In this document: positions 8,143 through 16,243 of the stretch, piece after piece
Numbering within the stretch: the stretch's first letter is position 1
Layout: each line of letters begins with the position of its first letter
Origin: Pseudomonadota bacterium
Lineage (GTDB): Bacteria > Pseudomonadota > Gammaproteobacteria > Steroidobacterales > Steroidobacteraceae
Direction of reading: 5' to 3'
Assembly: GCA_021817875.1 (NCBI GenBank)
Contig: JAKAFQ010000029.1
Coordinates: forward strand, 1 to 16,243
DNA: 16,243 nt
Position numbers and translations under genes: made by a program
Notes under the pieces: generated by a model
Seen by the model: only the letters and a program-made list of their open reading frames with translations
What the model was told of the DNA's origin: nothing
Database searches by the model: none

Positions 8143-8601
8143 ATGTTCGCCGATACACTGACACGGGTTTCCTGGAGCACGCGGCCGCGCAGCTTCGTGG
8201 CGCTGATGGCGCTCTACGAGAGCAATTTCATCCGCCTGGGCTGGCTGGCGGGGGACCTCGGGCGTCTCGCCGGCTCGCACCGCTCGCACGTCGAGGGCGA
8301 CTGCGATCTGCTGCTCAGCGTCACGGACCGCTCGCCGTATACCAGCATCGTCCGGCTCACGTACCTGATTCCCGCCGCGCAGGGTCCGATGAAATGCCCG
8401 GACATGCACCTGCGGATCTACCATGACGTGCGGCTGGTGGAGGCCGCCGGGTGGGCAACCGGCCAGGGCACAGCCGCGCCGAAAGTGCCGGTTTCTCTTG
8501 CGGAGCGTGAACTGGATCAGCGTTGGGCCCGCAATATGATGTTAAACAAGTGGCTGGAGTACTGCGCGGAGCGGGGACACCGCTTTTCGGCGAGCACCTA
8601 G
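8143..8601 (+). CDS. DUF1249 (YqiB-like) family protein
   Basis: The 152-residue product resembles E. coli YqiB (140 residues) of the DUF1249 family, whose function is unknown. The recognisable blocks are an N-terminal segment with LMALYESNFIRL, a central beta-rich part (DLLLSVTDRSPYTSIVRLTY), the DMHLRIYHDVRLVEA core, and a C-terminal NKWLEYCAERGH segment. No signal peptide or membrane segment is seen, so it is probably cytosolic. The ATG at 8143 begins right after the promoter discriminator and lacks a Shine-Dalgarno. In E. coli yqiB lies between nudF and cpdA; here neither is beside it, since ppsR is upstream and an unrecognised coiled-coil gene is downstream. Confidence 0.85.
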   Translation: MFADTLTRVSWSTRPRSFVALMALYESNFIRLGWLAGDLGRLAGSHRSHVEGDCDLLLSVTDRSPYTSIVRLTYLIPAAQGPMKCPDMHLRIYHDVRLVEAAGWATGQGTAAPKVPVSLAERELDQRWARNMMLNKWLEYCAERGHRFSAST

Positions 8602-8789
8602 CAGCCTGTCGGACGCGAGGGGGTCGTCGCGGACGCGATCCCATCGGCCAGGTTGTGGCGGTGGTGCCGCGCGCAAAGCGCGGACTCAGGCGGAACGATC
8701 GTGCACGGTGCCGACGCGTAGCGGCCGCGGCAGGCGAACCGGACGCCTACCGGCACCCAACGGATGCGGGCGGCCTCTGCCGCACCCTC

Positions 8790-9842
8790 ATGAAGGCATT
8801 TCGACAGCTCGGATTTCTCAGGCTTGCCCTCGGGCAGCACTCGACACCCGATGACCACCGGGTGATCGCGCTGTTTCGCAATCGGGCGGAGCTCAAGAAA
8901 GCCTACGGAGATCTGCGGGAGGAGGTCGACCGGCTGAAGGATCGCCTCAAGCAGCAGGAGGGGGTGACGCGGCGAGTGCAGGATACCTTGGACGCCCTGG
9001 AGACCCGTCTCGGCTCGAGCGAAACCGCCTATCCGGCGCTGGTGTTCTTTCAGCTGCGGCGTTTGTGGGTTTCCGGTCACGAGCACCTCGAGCGCTTCGG
9101 CACGGAGCTCGCCGCCCAGCAGGAGGAGCGGGAGCGCCGGCAGCACCTGGCAGAGCACAATCGCCGGCAGTTTGCCCGGCGGCATGCCGCCGAGCAGCAG
9201 TTGCGCCTCGCCGAGCAGCTGGCGGCCCACGAGCACGAGCGGCTGCTCGAGCTGCAGCGGCGTCACGACGCGCTGCGGCGCTTGTGGCATTTCTTCAGGC
9301 GCCGGGCGCTCGAGCCGGCGTTGGCGCATGCCCGGGCGGGGTCGGACGCCGCGGAGACCTCGCTCACCGCGGCCCGGCGGGTGCTGGCCGACGTCGCTGC
9401 CGAGCCGATTCCGGACTTTCCGGGCCTGTCTCTCGAGGGACGCCGCGCCATCAATCTCGCCGTCATCGCCTATGCCGAGCTGCTGTGCCTGAAGCTCGCG
9501 CCGATGCCGCTGCTCGTCATGCGCGCGCGCGAGGCCACCTGGCACCGGGAGGTGATCGATGTGTATGGCTCCCGGGAGGAGTGCGCGGCGCTGATGAGTC
9601 AGATCGAGCGCGCCGACGCGTTGCTGAGGCCTCATGCGAGGCTGAGTCAGGAGATCAGGCTGCGTACCGATCGCCTGCGGCCGCTGGTGCGCTACCGCGA
9701 TCCCGAGCAGGATGCCATCCCGCTGGCGGAGTTCCTGGCTTCGGACACCGACGCCGCGGTCACCGGGGCCGGCCCCATGGCCGGTGTTCCGAACGTGCTG
9801 GCCGAGAACACCTGGGACATCCACGGAGTGCTGTTGACGTAG
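8790..9842 (+). CDS. Hypothetical coiled-coil protein
   Basis: I do not recognise this 350-residue protein. A first coiled coil (about 30-75) has heptad-like AELKKAYGDLREEVDRLKDRLKQQ. A short aromatic segment (about 79-92) follows. A second, longer helical stretch rich in Glu, Arg, Gln and His (about 97-200) comes next, then a more globular C-terminal part (about 205-350) that includes a hydrophobic helix around AINLAVIAYAELLCLKL. There is no signal peptide. The ATG at 8790 was chosen because codon use and protein character change there: the frame stays open from 8523, but that stretch is Arg/Gly/Ala-rich and overlaps the DUF1249 gene. No good ribosome binding site precedes 8790, so the start is uncertain. 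The third-position G/C bias and sustained heptads support real coding. A structural or scaffolding role is a guess. Confidence 0.75.
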   Translation: MKAFRQLGFLRLALGQHSTPDDHRVIALFRNRAELKKAYGDLREEVDRLKDRLKQQEGVTRRVQDTLDALETRLGSSETAYPALVFFQLRRLWVSGHEHLERFGTELAAQQEERERRQHLAEHNRRQFARRHAAEQQLRLAEQLAAHEHERLLELQRRHDALRRLWHFFRRRALEPALAHARAGSDAAETSLTAARRVLADVAAEPIPDFPGLSLEGRRAINLAVIAYAELLCLKLAPMPLLVMRAREATWHREVIDVYGSREECAALMSQIERADALLRPHARLSQEIRLRTDRLRPLVRYRDPEQDAIPLAEFLASDTDAAVTGAGPMAGVPNVLAENTWDIHGVLLT

Positions 9843-9906
9843 AGCCGTGGGAGATCACCCACCCGCGGCCGTCCGCGCCAACGACGATCCGCTCTTCCCG
9901 GCAGGC

Positions 9907-9921
9907 CCCGCACGATGCGGG
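9907..9921. other. Small perfect hairpin between convergent genes
   Basis: CCCGCA (9907-9912) and TGCGGG (9916-9921) form a 6-bp stem with a CGA loop, in the 98-bp gap between the ends of the coiled-coil gene and prc. Its position suits a bidirectional terminator, but neither side has a T-run, so this is weak support. Confidence 0.3.
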
Positions 9922-9940
9922 TGCCCACCGGCATGACCGC

Positions 9941-12073
9941 TCAGTGCGCCCGGGCCACGACTTTGGCGGTCTGTATCCGCGGCAGGGGTATGCCATCGAG
10001 ATGGATCATATCGGCCATGATGGCCTCGGCCTGATCGAGCACGACATCGGGCAGATGGTCCTGGGGCCCGCCGATCTGGCTCGCATGCTTCAGCGGCGGC
10101 AGCCCGAGCGCAGCCCGCCGCTTGTTGTCGAGCGCGAGCAGTTCCTTGTCCTCGCGCGTGCGTTCGGCGCGCCGGGTGGCGAGGTTCAGAGAGACCGTCT
10201 GCTTCGCCCGCATCGCGTCGATGTCGCGGATGTCTGCCGCCAGCCACTGGTAATTGGGATCGCGGCGGGCGCGCGCCGCCTCGTCGGTCTCGAGCTGCGC
10301 GACGGGTGGAACCGCCGAGAGACCGGTGGCGAGCTGGAAGGGCACCCCGGCGATGCGGTCATACGGCAGGGATCTCGGCAGGACGCTCTCGCCGATCTGC
10401 TTGGGGTTGATGGATGAAGGCAGCACGATGTTCGGGATCACTCCACGGTGCTGGGTGCTTTGCCCGGTGATGCGGTAGAACTTGCCGATGGTCACGGTCA
10501 GCTGACCGTCGACCGGCCGGCGGCTCCAGCTGTCGAGGGGGATCAGGTTCTGTACCGTGCCCTTGCCGAAGGTGTTCTGGCCGATGATGAGCCCCCGGTG
10601 ATAGTCCTGAATCGCGCCCGCGAAGATCTCCGAGGCCGAGGCGCTGTAGCGGTTGACGAGCACGGCGAGCGGGCCGGTGTAAGCGGGGTGCTTTTCCGGG
10701 TCGTCGAGCACTTCGATCTGCCCGCTGCGGTCGCGCAGCTGTACCACCGGACCGTGCTGGATGAACAGGCCCGTCAGCGCGGTCGCCTCGGGCAGATATC
10801 CGCCACCGTCGTCGCGCAGATCGAGGATCAGTCCGTCGATGTGCTGCTGCTCGAGCTTGCGCAGCAGTCTCAGCACATCGCGCGTCGTGCTGCGGTAATT
10901 CGGGTCACCGGCATTTTCCGCGGCGACGTCCTCGTAGAAGCTCGGCACGGTGATCACGCCGATCCGGTACATCCGGCCATCGCGATCGAGAGTCTTGAGC
11001 TTGCCCTGGGCCTCCTGGGCCTTGAGGGTGATCTTGTGGCGGACGAACTGCAGCACTTTCTCCTTGGCTCCGGGATGAGCCCCGGCAGGCAGGATCTGCA
11101 GCCGCACCGTCGTGCCGGCTTTGCCGCGGATGAGCTGCACCACGTCGCCGAGGCGCCATCCGACGACGTCGGTGATCGGGCCGCGATTGCCCTGCCCGAC
11201 GCCGGTGATGCGGTCCTGGGGTTTGAGCGTGCCGGCGACGGCCGCCGGTCCCCCCGGGATGATGTTCATCACGGTCACGTAGTTGTCGATCAGCTCCAGG
11301 GAGGCGCCGATGCCCTGGTAGTTGAGGCTCATCTGAATGCGGTATTCCTCGGAGCTGCGCGGCGAGAAATACGTCGTGTGCGGATCGTAGGTGAGTGCAT
11401 AGGCATTCATCACGTCCTCGAACACGTCCTCGGAGCTGATCTGCCCGACACTGTGGATCACAGCCTGATAACGCGCGCGCAGGATGCGTGCCGCCTGCGG
11501 CCAGGTCTTGCCGGCGAGGATGAGCGACAGCGCATCCGCCGTCACGCGTTTGCGCCACAGCGCGTTCATCGCGGCCTGATCGGCCGGCCAGGGCGCGTGG
11601 TCGCGGTCGAAGTCGTACGTGGCATCCGTGTTGAAGTCGGGCTCTTTGTTGAGCAGGCTGATGGCGTACTCCATGCGCTCGCGGTTGCGTTCCTTGAAAC
11701 GCTGGAAGATCAGATACGCCGGGTCGAGCTTGCCCGCCTCGATCTGGCTGGCGAATGAATTGCGGTACACCGAGAGCTGCTGCACGTCGCTCGCGAGGAA
11801 ATAGGCGTGTTCCGGGTCGAGGAAGTGCAGGTACCGGGCGAAGGCCAGCTGCGAGAAGTGCTGGTCGATCGGCAGCTGGCTGTACTGGGTTTCCTTCAGG
11901 ATGCGGGTGACTTTGCGTGCGATGGCGCGCTGGTTCGAGGTCGGGGCAAGCGCCCCGGGCGGCAGGATGGAGGCGCTGGCCGGATTGCGCAGCAGGATGA
12001 TCGCCGCGGCGAGCGCGAGCACGGAGGCGGTCACGGTGAGCCAACCGAGGGGATGGCGCAGAGGCTTGGTCAT
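9941..12073 (-). CDS. prc: Tail-specific (carboxy-terminal processing) protease Prc
   Basis: Prc is a periplasmic serine protease that trims or degrades proteins from their C-terminus, including lipoprotein and cell-wall factors in other gammaproteobacteria. The 710-residue product has a hydrophobic N-terminal segment (9-28) with a possible signal cleavage near ASA (32-34). It continues with an N-terminal helical domain (YLHFLDPEHAYF), a PDZ domain from about 250, and the S41 catalytic domain with S479 in SASASE, D490 and K504 in FGKGTVQ, matching E. coli S430, D441 and K455. The C-terminal domain after about 570 is DUF3340-like. It is slightly longer than E. coli Prc (682). I chose the ATG at 12073; a TTG at 12088 with AGGA 5 nt upstream is an alternative that adds 5 residues. 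A small membrane-protein gene lies just upstream on the same strand. Confidence 0.95.
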   Translation of the reverse strand: MTKPLRHPLGWLTVTASVLALAAAIILLRNPASASILPPGALAPTSNQRAIARKVTRILKETQYSQLPIDQHFSQLAFARYLHFLDPEHAYFLASDVQQLSVYRNSFASQIEAGKLDPAYLIFQRFKERNRERMEYAISLLNKEPDFNTDATYDFDRDHAPWPADQAAMNALWRKRVTADALSLILAGKTWPQAARILRARYQAVIHSVGQISSEDVFEDVMNAYALTYDPHTTYFSPRSSEEYRIQMSLNYQGIGASLELIDNYVTVMNIIPGGPAAVAGTLKPQDRITGVGQGNRGPITDVVGWRLGDVVQLIRGKAGTTVRLQILPAGAHPGAKEKVLQFVRHKITLKAQEAQGKLKTLDRDGRMYRIGVITVPSFYEDVAAENAGDPNYRSTTRDVLRLLRKLEQQHIDGLILDLRDDGGGYLPEATALTGLFIQHGPVVQLRDRSGQIEVLDDPEKHPAYTGPLAVLVNRYSASASEIFAGAIQDYHRGLIIGQNTFGKGTVQNLIPLDSWSRRPVDGQLTVTIGKFYRITGQSTQHRGVIPNIVLPSSINPKQIGESVLPRSLPYDRIAGVPFQLATGLSAVPPVAQLETDEAARARRDPNYQWLAADIRDIDAMRAKQTVSLNLATRRAERTREDKELLALDNKRRAALGLPPLKHASQIGGPQDHLPDVVLDQAEAIMADMIHLDGIPLPRIQTAKVVARAH

Positions 12074-12136
12074 CTTCTGGGTGCTCAAGACTGTCCTGGG
12101 GTGTGGTTCAGATCGGGTCCGGGGGACGCAGGGACG

Positions 12137-12460
12137 TCAGTCGCGGGGAAAGCGCCGGACCAGCATCAGCCACAGCCGGACGGCGCACAGCAGCAGCACA
12201 GGCCCCAGCGCGACGATCCAGTAGCCGGCAGAACCCCGCAACAGCCCCGAAAAGTAGTCCGTCAATAGCACGACAGGGCCGTAGCCGGGCCCGCTGTCGC
12301 CATGGGTATACGGCCCCAGGGTCCAGTGTCCCACGACCCAGATCAGCAAGGGGATGACCAGCAATCCGAATGCCAAGGCACCGCCGAGCAGCAGCAGCTC
12401 TCGCCGGGTGCGGAGCGAGGCCATGGACTCCAGGGGCGAAACGGTGCGCGAACCCATCAT
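12137..12460 (-). CDS. Small two-helix membrane protein, function unknown
   Basis: This is a 107-residue protein with two predicted membrane segments: ELLLLGGALAFGLLVIPLLI (about residues 21-42) and a second around YWIVALGPVLLLCAVRLWLM (about 79-101). The loop between them contains Tyr/Gly/His-rich GPYTHGDSGPGYGP. Arg residues lie before the first helix and at the C-terminus (VRRFPRD), which favours both ends in the cytoplasm and the loop in the periplasm. The start is one of two adjacent ATG codons (12460 or 12457). A TACACT -10-like hexamer ends 7 nt before the first, which implies little or no leader. It lies about 63 bp upstream of prc on the same strand and could be co-transcribed with it. 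No family is recognised. Confidence 0.7.
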   Translation of the reverse strand: MMGSRTVSPLESMASLRTRRELLLLGGALAFGLLVIPLLIWVVGHWTLGPYTHGDSGPGYGPVVLLTDYFSGLLRGSAGYWIVALGPVLLLCAVRLWLMLVRRFPRD

Positions 12461-12467
12461 AAAGACC

Positions 12468-12473
12468 AGTGTA
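12468..12473 (-). promoter_or_regulatory. -10-like hexamer before the small membrane-protein gene
   Basis: TACACT on the minus strand matches TATAAT at 4 of 6 positions and ends exactly 7 nt before the ATG at 12460. No convincing -35 is present at 16-18 bp. If used, the mRNA would start at or beside the start codon. Confidence 0.35.
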
Positions 12474-12608
12474 GCCGATCCTGCCCGCCCCTGAATCAGA
12501 GACTTCCCTCCGATGCCGGCAGAGGCCCCGGCCCGAAAAGCGCCCTTCGGACAGCACTCCGAGCGTGCACCGCAGGCGTTCCGCAATCCTGTGACACTGT
12601 GCGACAGG

Positions 12609-12614
12609 CATAAT
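12609..12614 (+). promoter_or_regulatory. -10-like hexamer before the oxidoreductase gene
   Basis: CATAAT matches TATAAT at 5 of 6 positions and ends exactly 7 nt before the ATG at 12622. The -35 region is weak (ATCCTG at 17 bp). Because the hexamer overlaps the earlier in-frame ATG at 12613, use of this promoter would exclude that start and favour 12622. Confidence 0.4.
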
Positions 12615-12621
12615 GGCACGC

Positions 12622-13591
12622 ATGGCGAAAATCAAGGCAGCGGTGATCGGCGTCGGGTACCTGGGCCGTTTCCATGCGCAGAAATTTGCTCAGTCTGCCC
12701 AGTGCCGGCTCGTGGGGGTGGTGGACGCCCGGCGGGAAGCGTGCGAAGGGGTTGCCGCCGAGGTCGGCACGCGCGCCGTGCAGGACTATCGGTCGCTCCT
12801 CGGCGAGGTGGACGCGGTGAGCGTGGTTACGCCGACCGCGGCGCACTTTTCCATTGCCCGGGAGTTTCTGGCCGCCGGGGCGCACGTACTGGTCGAAAAG
12901 CCGATCACCGAGACCCCGCGCGAGGCGCGCGAGCTGGTGGAGCTCGCGGCCCGGGGAGGCCGCATCCTTCAGGTCGGCCACCTGGAGCGGTTCAACTCGG
13001 CGATTCTCGCCGCCGAACCGTACCTGCATGCGCCGCGCTTCGTCGAATGCCACCGTCTGGCTCCCTACAGGGAGCGCGGAACCGACGTGAACGTGGTGCT
13101 GGATCTCATGATCCACGACATCGACCTGGTTCAGACCATCGTGGGAGCGCCGGTACTGACCATCGATGCGGTCGGCACCCCGGTGTTCTCCGAGGCCATC
13201 GATATCGCCAACGCCCGTATCCGCTTCGCGAACGGCTGCGTGGTCAATGCCACGGCCAGCCGCGTCAGCCTCAAAACGGAGCGCAAGATGCGCATATTCG
13301 AGGATGACGCCTATCTGTCACTCGACCTGCAGCAGAAGATTCTGACCCTGATCCGCAAGCGCGAGGGCGGCGCCGAGCCCGGGGCACTGCCGGTCAGCAT
13401 CGAGGAGCGCAGTCTCGAGCAGGGCGATGCCCTCAAGGCCGAGATCGAGTCTTTTCTCGAGTGCATCCGCACGGGACGGCCGCCGGTGGTCGGCGGCGAA
13501 GACGGCCTGATCGCCCTCGAGACCGCCATGCGGATCACCGAGCAGGTGAACGAATCGCTGGCCACCCGACGCCTCATGGAAAGCACACCCG

Positions 13592-13599
<8 letters not shown>
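12622..13599 (+). CDS. Gfo/Idh/MocA family NAD(P)-dependent oxidoreductase, GnnA-like
   Basis: This is a 325-residue sugar-type dehydrogenase. The N-terminal Rossmann fold has GVGYLG (G10, G12, G15), the hinge motif E92-K93-P94, the conserved GHLERFN (119-125), and the catalytic-type MIHDID block with H165. From memory it resembles GnnA, which oxidises the 3-hydroxyl of UDP-GlcNAc before GnnB adds an amino group for amide-linked lipid A. No gnnB or lpxA lies in this window, so the substrate is only inferred. I chose the ATG at 12622 over that at 12613 because a -10-like hexamer overlaps the latter and the extra residues (MAR) add nothing. Its last 8 nt overlap the start of aguB, so the two are translationally close. 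Confidence 0.88.
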
Positions 13600-14542
<943 letters not shown>

Positions 14543-14583
14543 GATCGGCCATCATGAAGTCGCCGGATGGCTCCGGAAGCCGC

Positions 14584-15582
14584 ATGAGGCGTGCGGATGT
14601 GCGCGCGGGAACCGGCCCGGAAAACACTGTGCCGCGGTTCGCGGCGGGCCGCTGCGGTGACGAGCAGGCATCCGGGAGGCAGGCGCGGGCCCGAGTGGCG
14701 CTCGTCAGCGCCCGCGCGGCGCGCGGACTGGATGAAGACATGGCGCTGCTCGCCGCCGCGTTGAGCGCGCGTGGCCTGCAGCCGCAGATCGTCGAGTGGG
14801 ACGATCCCGAAGTGATCTGGTCGGCGTATGAGCTGGCGTTGCTGCGCTCGACCTGGGACTACACGGAGCGCCTCGATGAGTTCCGGACGTGGCTGGCGAG
14901 CGTCGCACCGCAGACGCGGCTGCACAATCCGCAATCGCTGGCGCTGTGGAACACGGACAAGCATTATCTGCGCGAGCTGGCCGAGTTCGGCATCCCGACG
15001 GTGCCGAGCGAGTTCATCGAGCCGGGCGAGGACCCGACAGGGGCCGTGGAGGCATTCCTGCGCCGTCACTCGTGCGCCGAGCTCGTCGTCAAGCCTGCCG
15101 TGGGAGCAGGCTCCCGCGGCGCGCTGCGGCTCGCGCGCAGTCGCGCCGCGCAAGCCGCTGCGCACGCCCAGGGACTGCTGTCGGCGGGGCGCAGCGTGCT
15201 GCTGCAGCCGTATCTTGCCGATGTCGATCGCAACGGCGAGACCGCCTTGGTGTATTTCGGGGGCCGTTTGAGCCATGCGATCCGCAAGGGTCCGTTGCTG
15301 CGCCCGGGCGAGGATCCCACCCGCGCGTTGTTCGCGCCGGAGCACATCACGCCCCGTACGCCCGAGCGAGCGCAGGAGCGGCTCGGAGCCACGGTGCTGG
15401 ATGCGCTGGTGTGCATGGGGCGAGCCGCCGTGATGCCGCTGTACGCGCGAGTGGACTTGCTGCGTGATCCGCGAGGAACACCTGTCGTACTCGAGCTGGA
15501 GATTGCCGAGCCGTCGCTGTTTCTAGGCTTCGCCGAGGGCGCCGCCGCCCGGTTCGCGCTCGAGATCGCGCGGCTGCTGTAG
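14584..15582 (+). CDS. ATP-grasp enzyme, DcsG-like (RimK/glutathione-synthetase fold)
   Basis: This is an ATP-dependent ligase-type protein of the group that includes DcsG (O-ureido-D-serine cyclo-ligase of cycloserine synthesis) and many uncharacterised homologs. The conserved fold begins at VALVSARAARGLDEDM (codon 14695), followed by EWDDPEVIW, LLRSTWDYT and NTDKHYLRELAEFGIPTVPS. The ATP-binding K170 is in VVKPAVGAGSRG, and the C-terminal metal-binding ELEIAEPSLFLGF is typical of this group. The substrate is unknown. The start is uncertain: the ATG at 14584 has GGAAG 4 nt upstream, the ATG at 14554 lies 11 bp after aguB, and the GTG at 14695 gives 295 residues, nearest the family length. 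The first 110 to 140 nt use rarer codons than the rest. Probably co-transcribed with aguB. Confidence 0.85.
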   Translation: MRRADVRAGTGPENTVPRFAAGRCGDEQASGRQARARVALVSARAARGLDEDMALLAAALSARGLQPQIVEWDDPEVIWSAYELALLRSTWDYTERLDEFRTWLASVAPQTRLHNPQSLALWNTDKHYLRELAEFGIPTVPSEFIEPGEDPTGAVEAFLRRHSCAELVVKPAVGAGSRGALRLARSRAAQAAAHAQGLLSAGRSVLLQPYLADVDRNGETALVYFGGRLSHAIRKGPLLRPGEDPTRALFAPEHITPRTPERAQERLGATVLDALVCMGRAAVMPLYARVDLLRDPRGTPVVLELEIAEPSLFLGFAEGAAARFALEIARLL

Positions 15583-15603
15583 TGGCGCCGCCCGGCGACC
15601 CGC

Positions 15604-16243
15604 TCAGGTGAGGTAGGCCTGCTGCTGCGCAAGCGGTGGCGGAGTGTACTGATACATCCAGGTCTCCGACAGCGCCTGACCGTGCAGGGAAAGATAAAGT
15701 CTGAGGTCGATCGGCTGCTCATCCTGCCCCGGGACGAGGTCGAACATGGCGCGCCAGCCGCCGATAGGCGTGAGCGGTCGCGCCGAAACGATCTGCACCT
15801 GGCCGCTCGAGGCGCTGATCACGGGCACGACGTGGTCGGCGTGCGCGAGCATCGGCAGGTCTCCGCCGACGAAATCGACCACGAAGCGCCAGGAGAACTC
15901 CTTGCGTGGTTGTCCGACGACGCCCCCGATCCCGTCGCGGGTCGCTTGCACGTGCGCGAGCGGCGGACCGAAGGGGTTCTCACGGCACCAGTACAGCCGA
16001 TAGCCGTACTCGTACACCCGGCCCGGGACGATCTCGCCGTCCGGATTCCAGAACGCCACGATGTTGTCCATCGTCTCGTCGAGGGTCGGAATCTCGACCA
16101 GCATCACCGCGCCCTTGCCCCAGGCGGTTTTCGTCCGCACCCAGCAGGACGGCCGCCGGTTGTACCAGGCGCCATCGTCCTGGTAGTCCGCGAAGCGATG
16201 GTCGCGCTGCATCAGTCCGAAGCCGCGCGGGTTGTCATCCAGA
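15604..16243 (-). CDS. Glucan biosynthesis protein, OpgG/OpgD family (C-terminal part, truncated by window end)
   Basis: About 213 C-terminal residues of a periplasmic protein needed for osmoregulated periplasmic glucan synthesis are present; the 5' part lies beyond 16243. The frame is open to the edge, so the internal Met at 16212 is not the start. Recognisable blocks are DDNPRGFGLMQRDHRFADYQ, the RRPSCWVRTKTAWGKGAVMLVEIP stretch, DETMDNIVAFW, YEYGYRLYW, and the C-terminal all-beta domain ending in ALSETWMYQYTPP. OpgG and OpgD (MdoG/MdoD) are paralogs; without the N-terminus (signal peptide or Tat motif) I cannot say which this is. It converges on the ATP-grasp gene with a 21-bp gap and no visible terminator. 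No opgH is in view. Confidence 0.92.
   Translation of the reverse strand, partial: LDDNPRGFGLMQRDHRFADYQDDGAWYNRRPSCWVRTKTAWGKGAVMLVEIPTLDETMDNIVAFWNPDGEIVPGRVYEYGYRLYWCRENPFGPPLAHVQATRDGIGGVVGQPRKEFSWRFVVDFVGGDLPMLAHADHVVPVISASSGQVQIVSARPLTPIGGWRAMFDLVPGQDEQPIDLRLYLSLHGQALSETWMYQYTPPPLAQQQAYLT

Noticed and set aside
8667..8683. CCGCGC/GCGCGG hairpin between the DUF1249 and coiled-coil genes as a terminator
   Set aside because: It lacks a T-run and short G+C palindromes are common by chance in this sequence.
9065..11758. Long plus-strand open frames (9065-10417 and 10448-11758) antisense to prc or out of frame with the coiled-coil gene
   Set aside because: They are mirror frames of real genes in G+C-rich DNA, with no recognisable domains and no ribosome binding sites.

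Overview
The window is a very G+C-rich bacterial chromosome segment packed with housekeeping genes. Several arrangements point to Gammaproteobacteria: an SRP RNA followed by dnaX-ybaB-recR, the divergent rsgA/orn pair, the divergent ppsA/ppsR pair, a YqiB-type DUF1249 protein, and an OpgG/OpgD glucan gene. The base composition, the GnnA-like oxidoreductase and the Pseudomonas-like AguB suggest a Xanthomonadales/Nevskiales-like lineage. That placement is inference only. I see no insertion sequence, phage gene, CRISPR array or recognisable defence system, and no tRNA or rRNA gene.

Layout from left to right. 1-253: a possible extended -10 promoter and the small SRP RNA (112-218). 254-2981 (+): dnaX, ybaB and recR, a replication and recombination-repair group. 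2988-3905 (-): rsgA, a ribosome-maturation GTPase, divergent from orn (3948-4505, +). 4586-6949 (-): ppsA, PEP synthase, divergent across about 214 bp from ppsR (7164-7985, +), its regulatory kinase/phosphorylase. 8143-8601 (+): a DUF1249 protein behind a good promoter. 8790-9842 (+): an unrecognised coiled-coil protein. 9941-12073 (-): the tail-specific protease prc, preceded on its own strand by a two-helix membrane protein (12137-12460). 12622-15582 (+): a compact cluster of a Gfo/Idh/MocA oxidoreductase, N-carbamoylputrescine amidase (aguB) and a DcsG-like ATP-grasp enzyme. 15604-16243 (-): the C-terminal part of an OpgG/OpgD periplasmic glucan protein that runs off the window end.

Functional themes. 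The left third is information processing. The ppsR-ppsA pair forms a known control loop for gluconeogenic PEP synthesis. The right third is cell envelope (Prc, membrane protein, possibly the GnnA-like enzyme, OpgG/D) plus polyamine synthesis (AguB). No gene-free stretch exceeds 300 bp. The most interesting signals are three genes whose -10-like hexamer ends exactly 7 nt before the ATG, which suggests leaderless mRNAs. Also notable are the operon-like joining of AguB with a DcsG-like ATP-grasp enzyme, and the unrecognised coiled-coil protein. Nothing here is clearly a new biological system.
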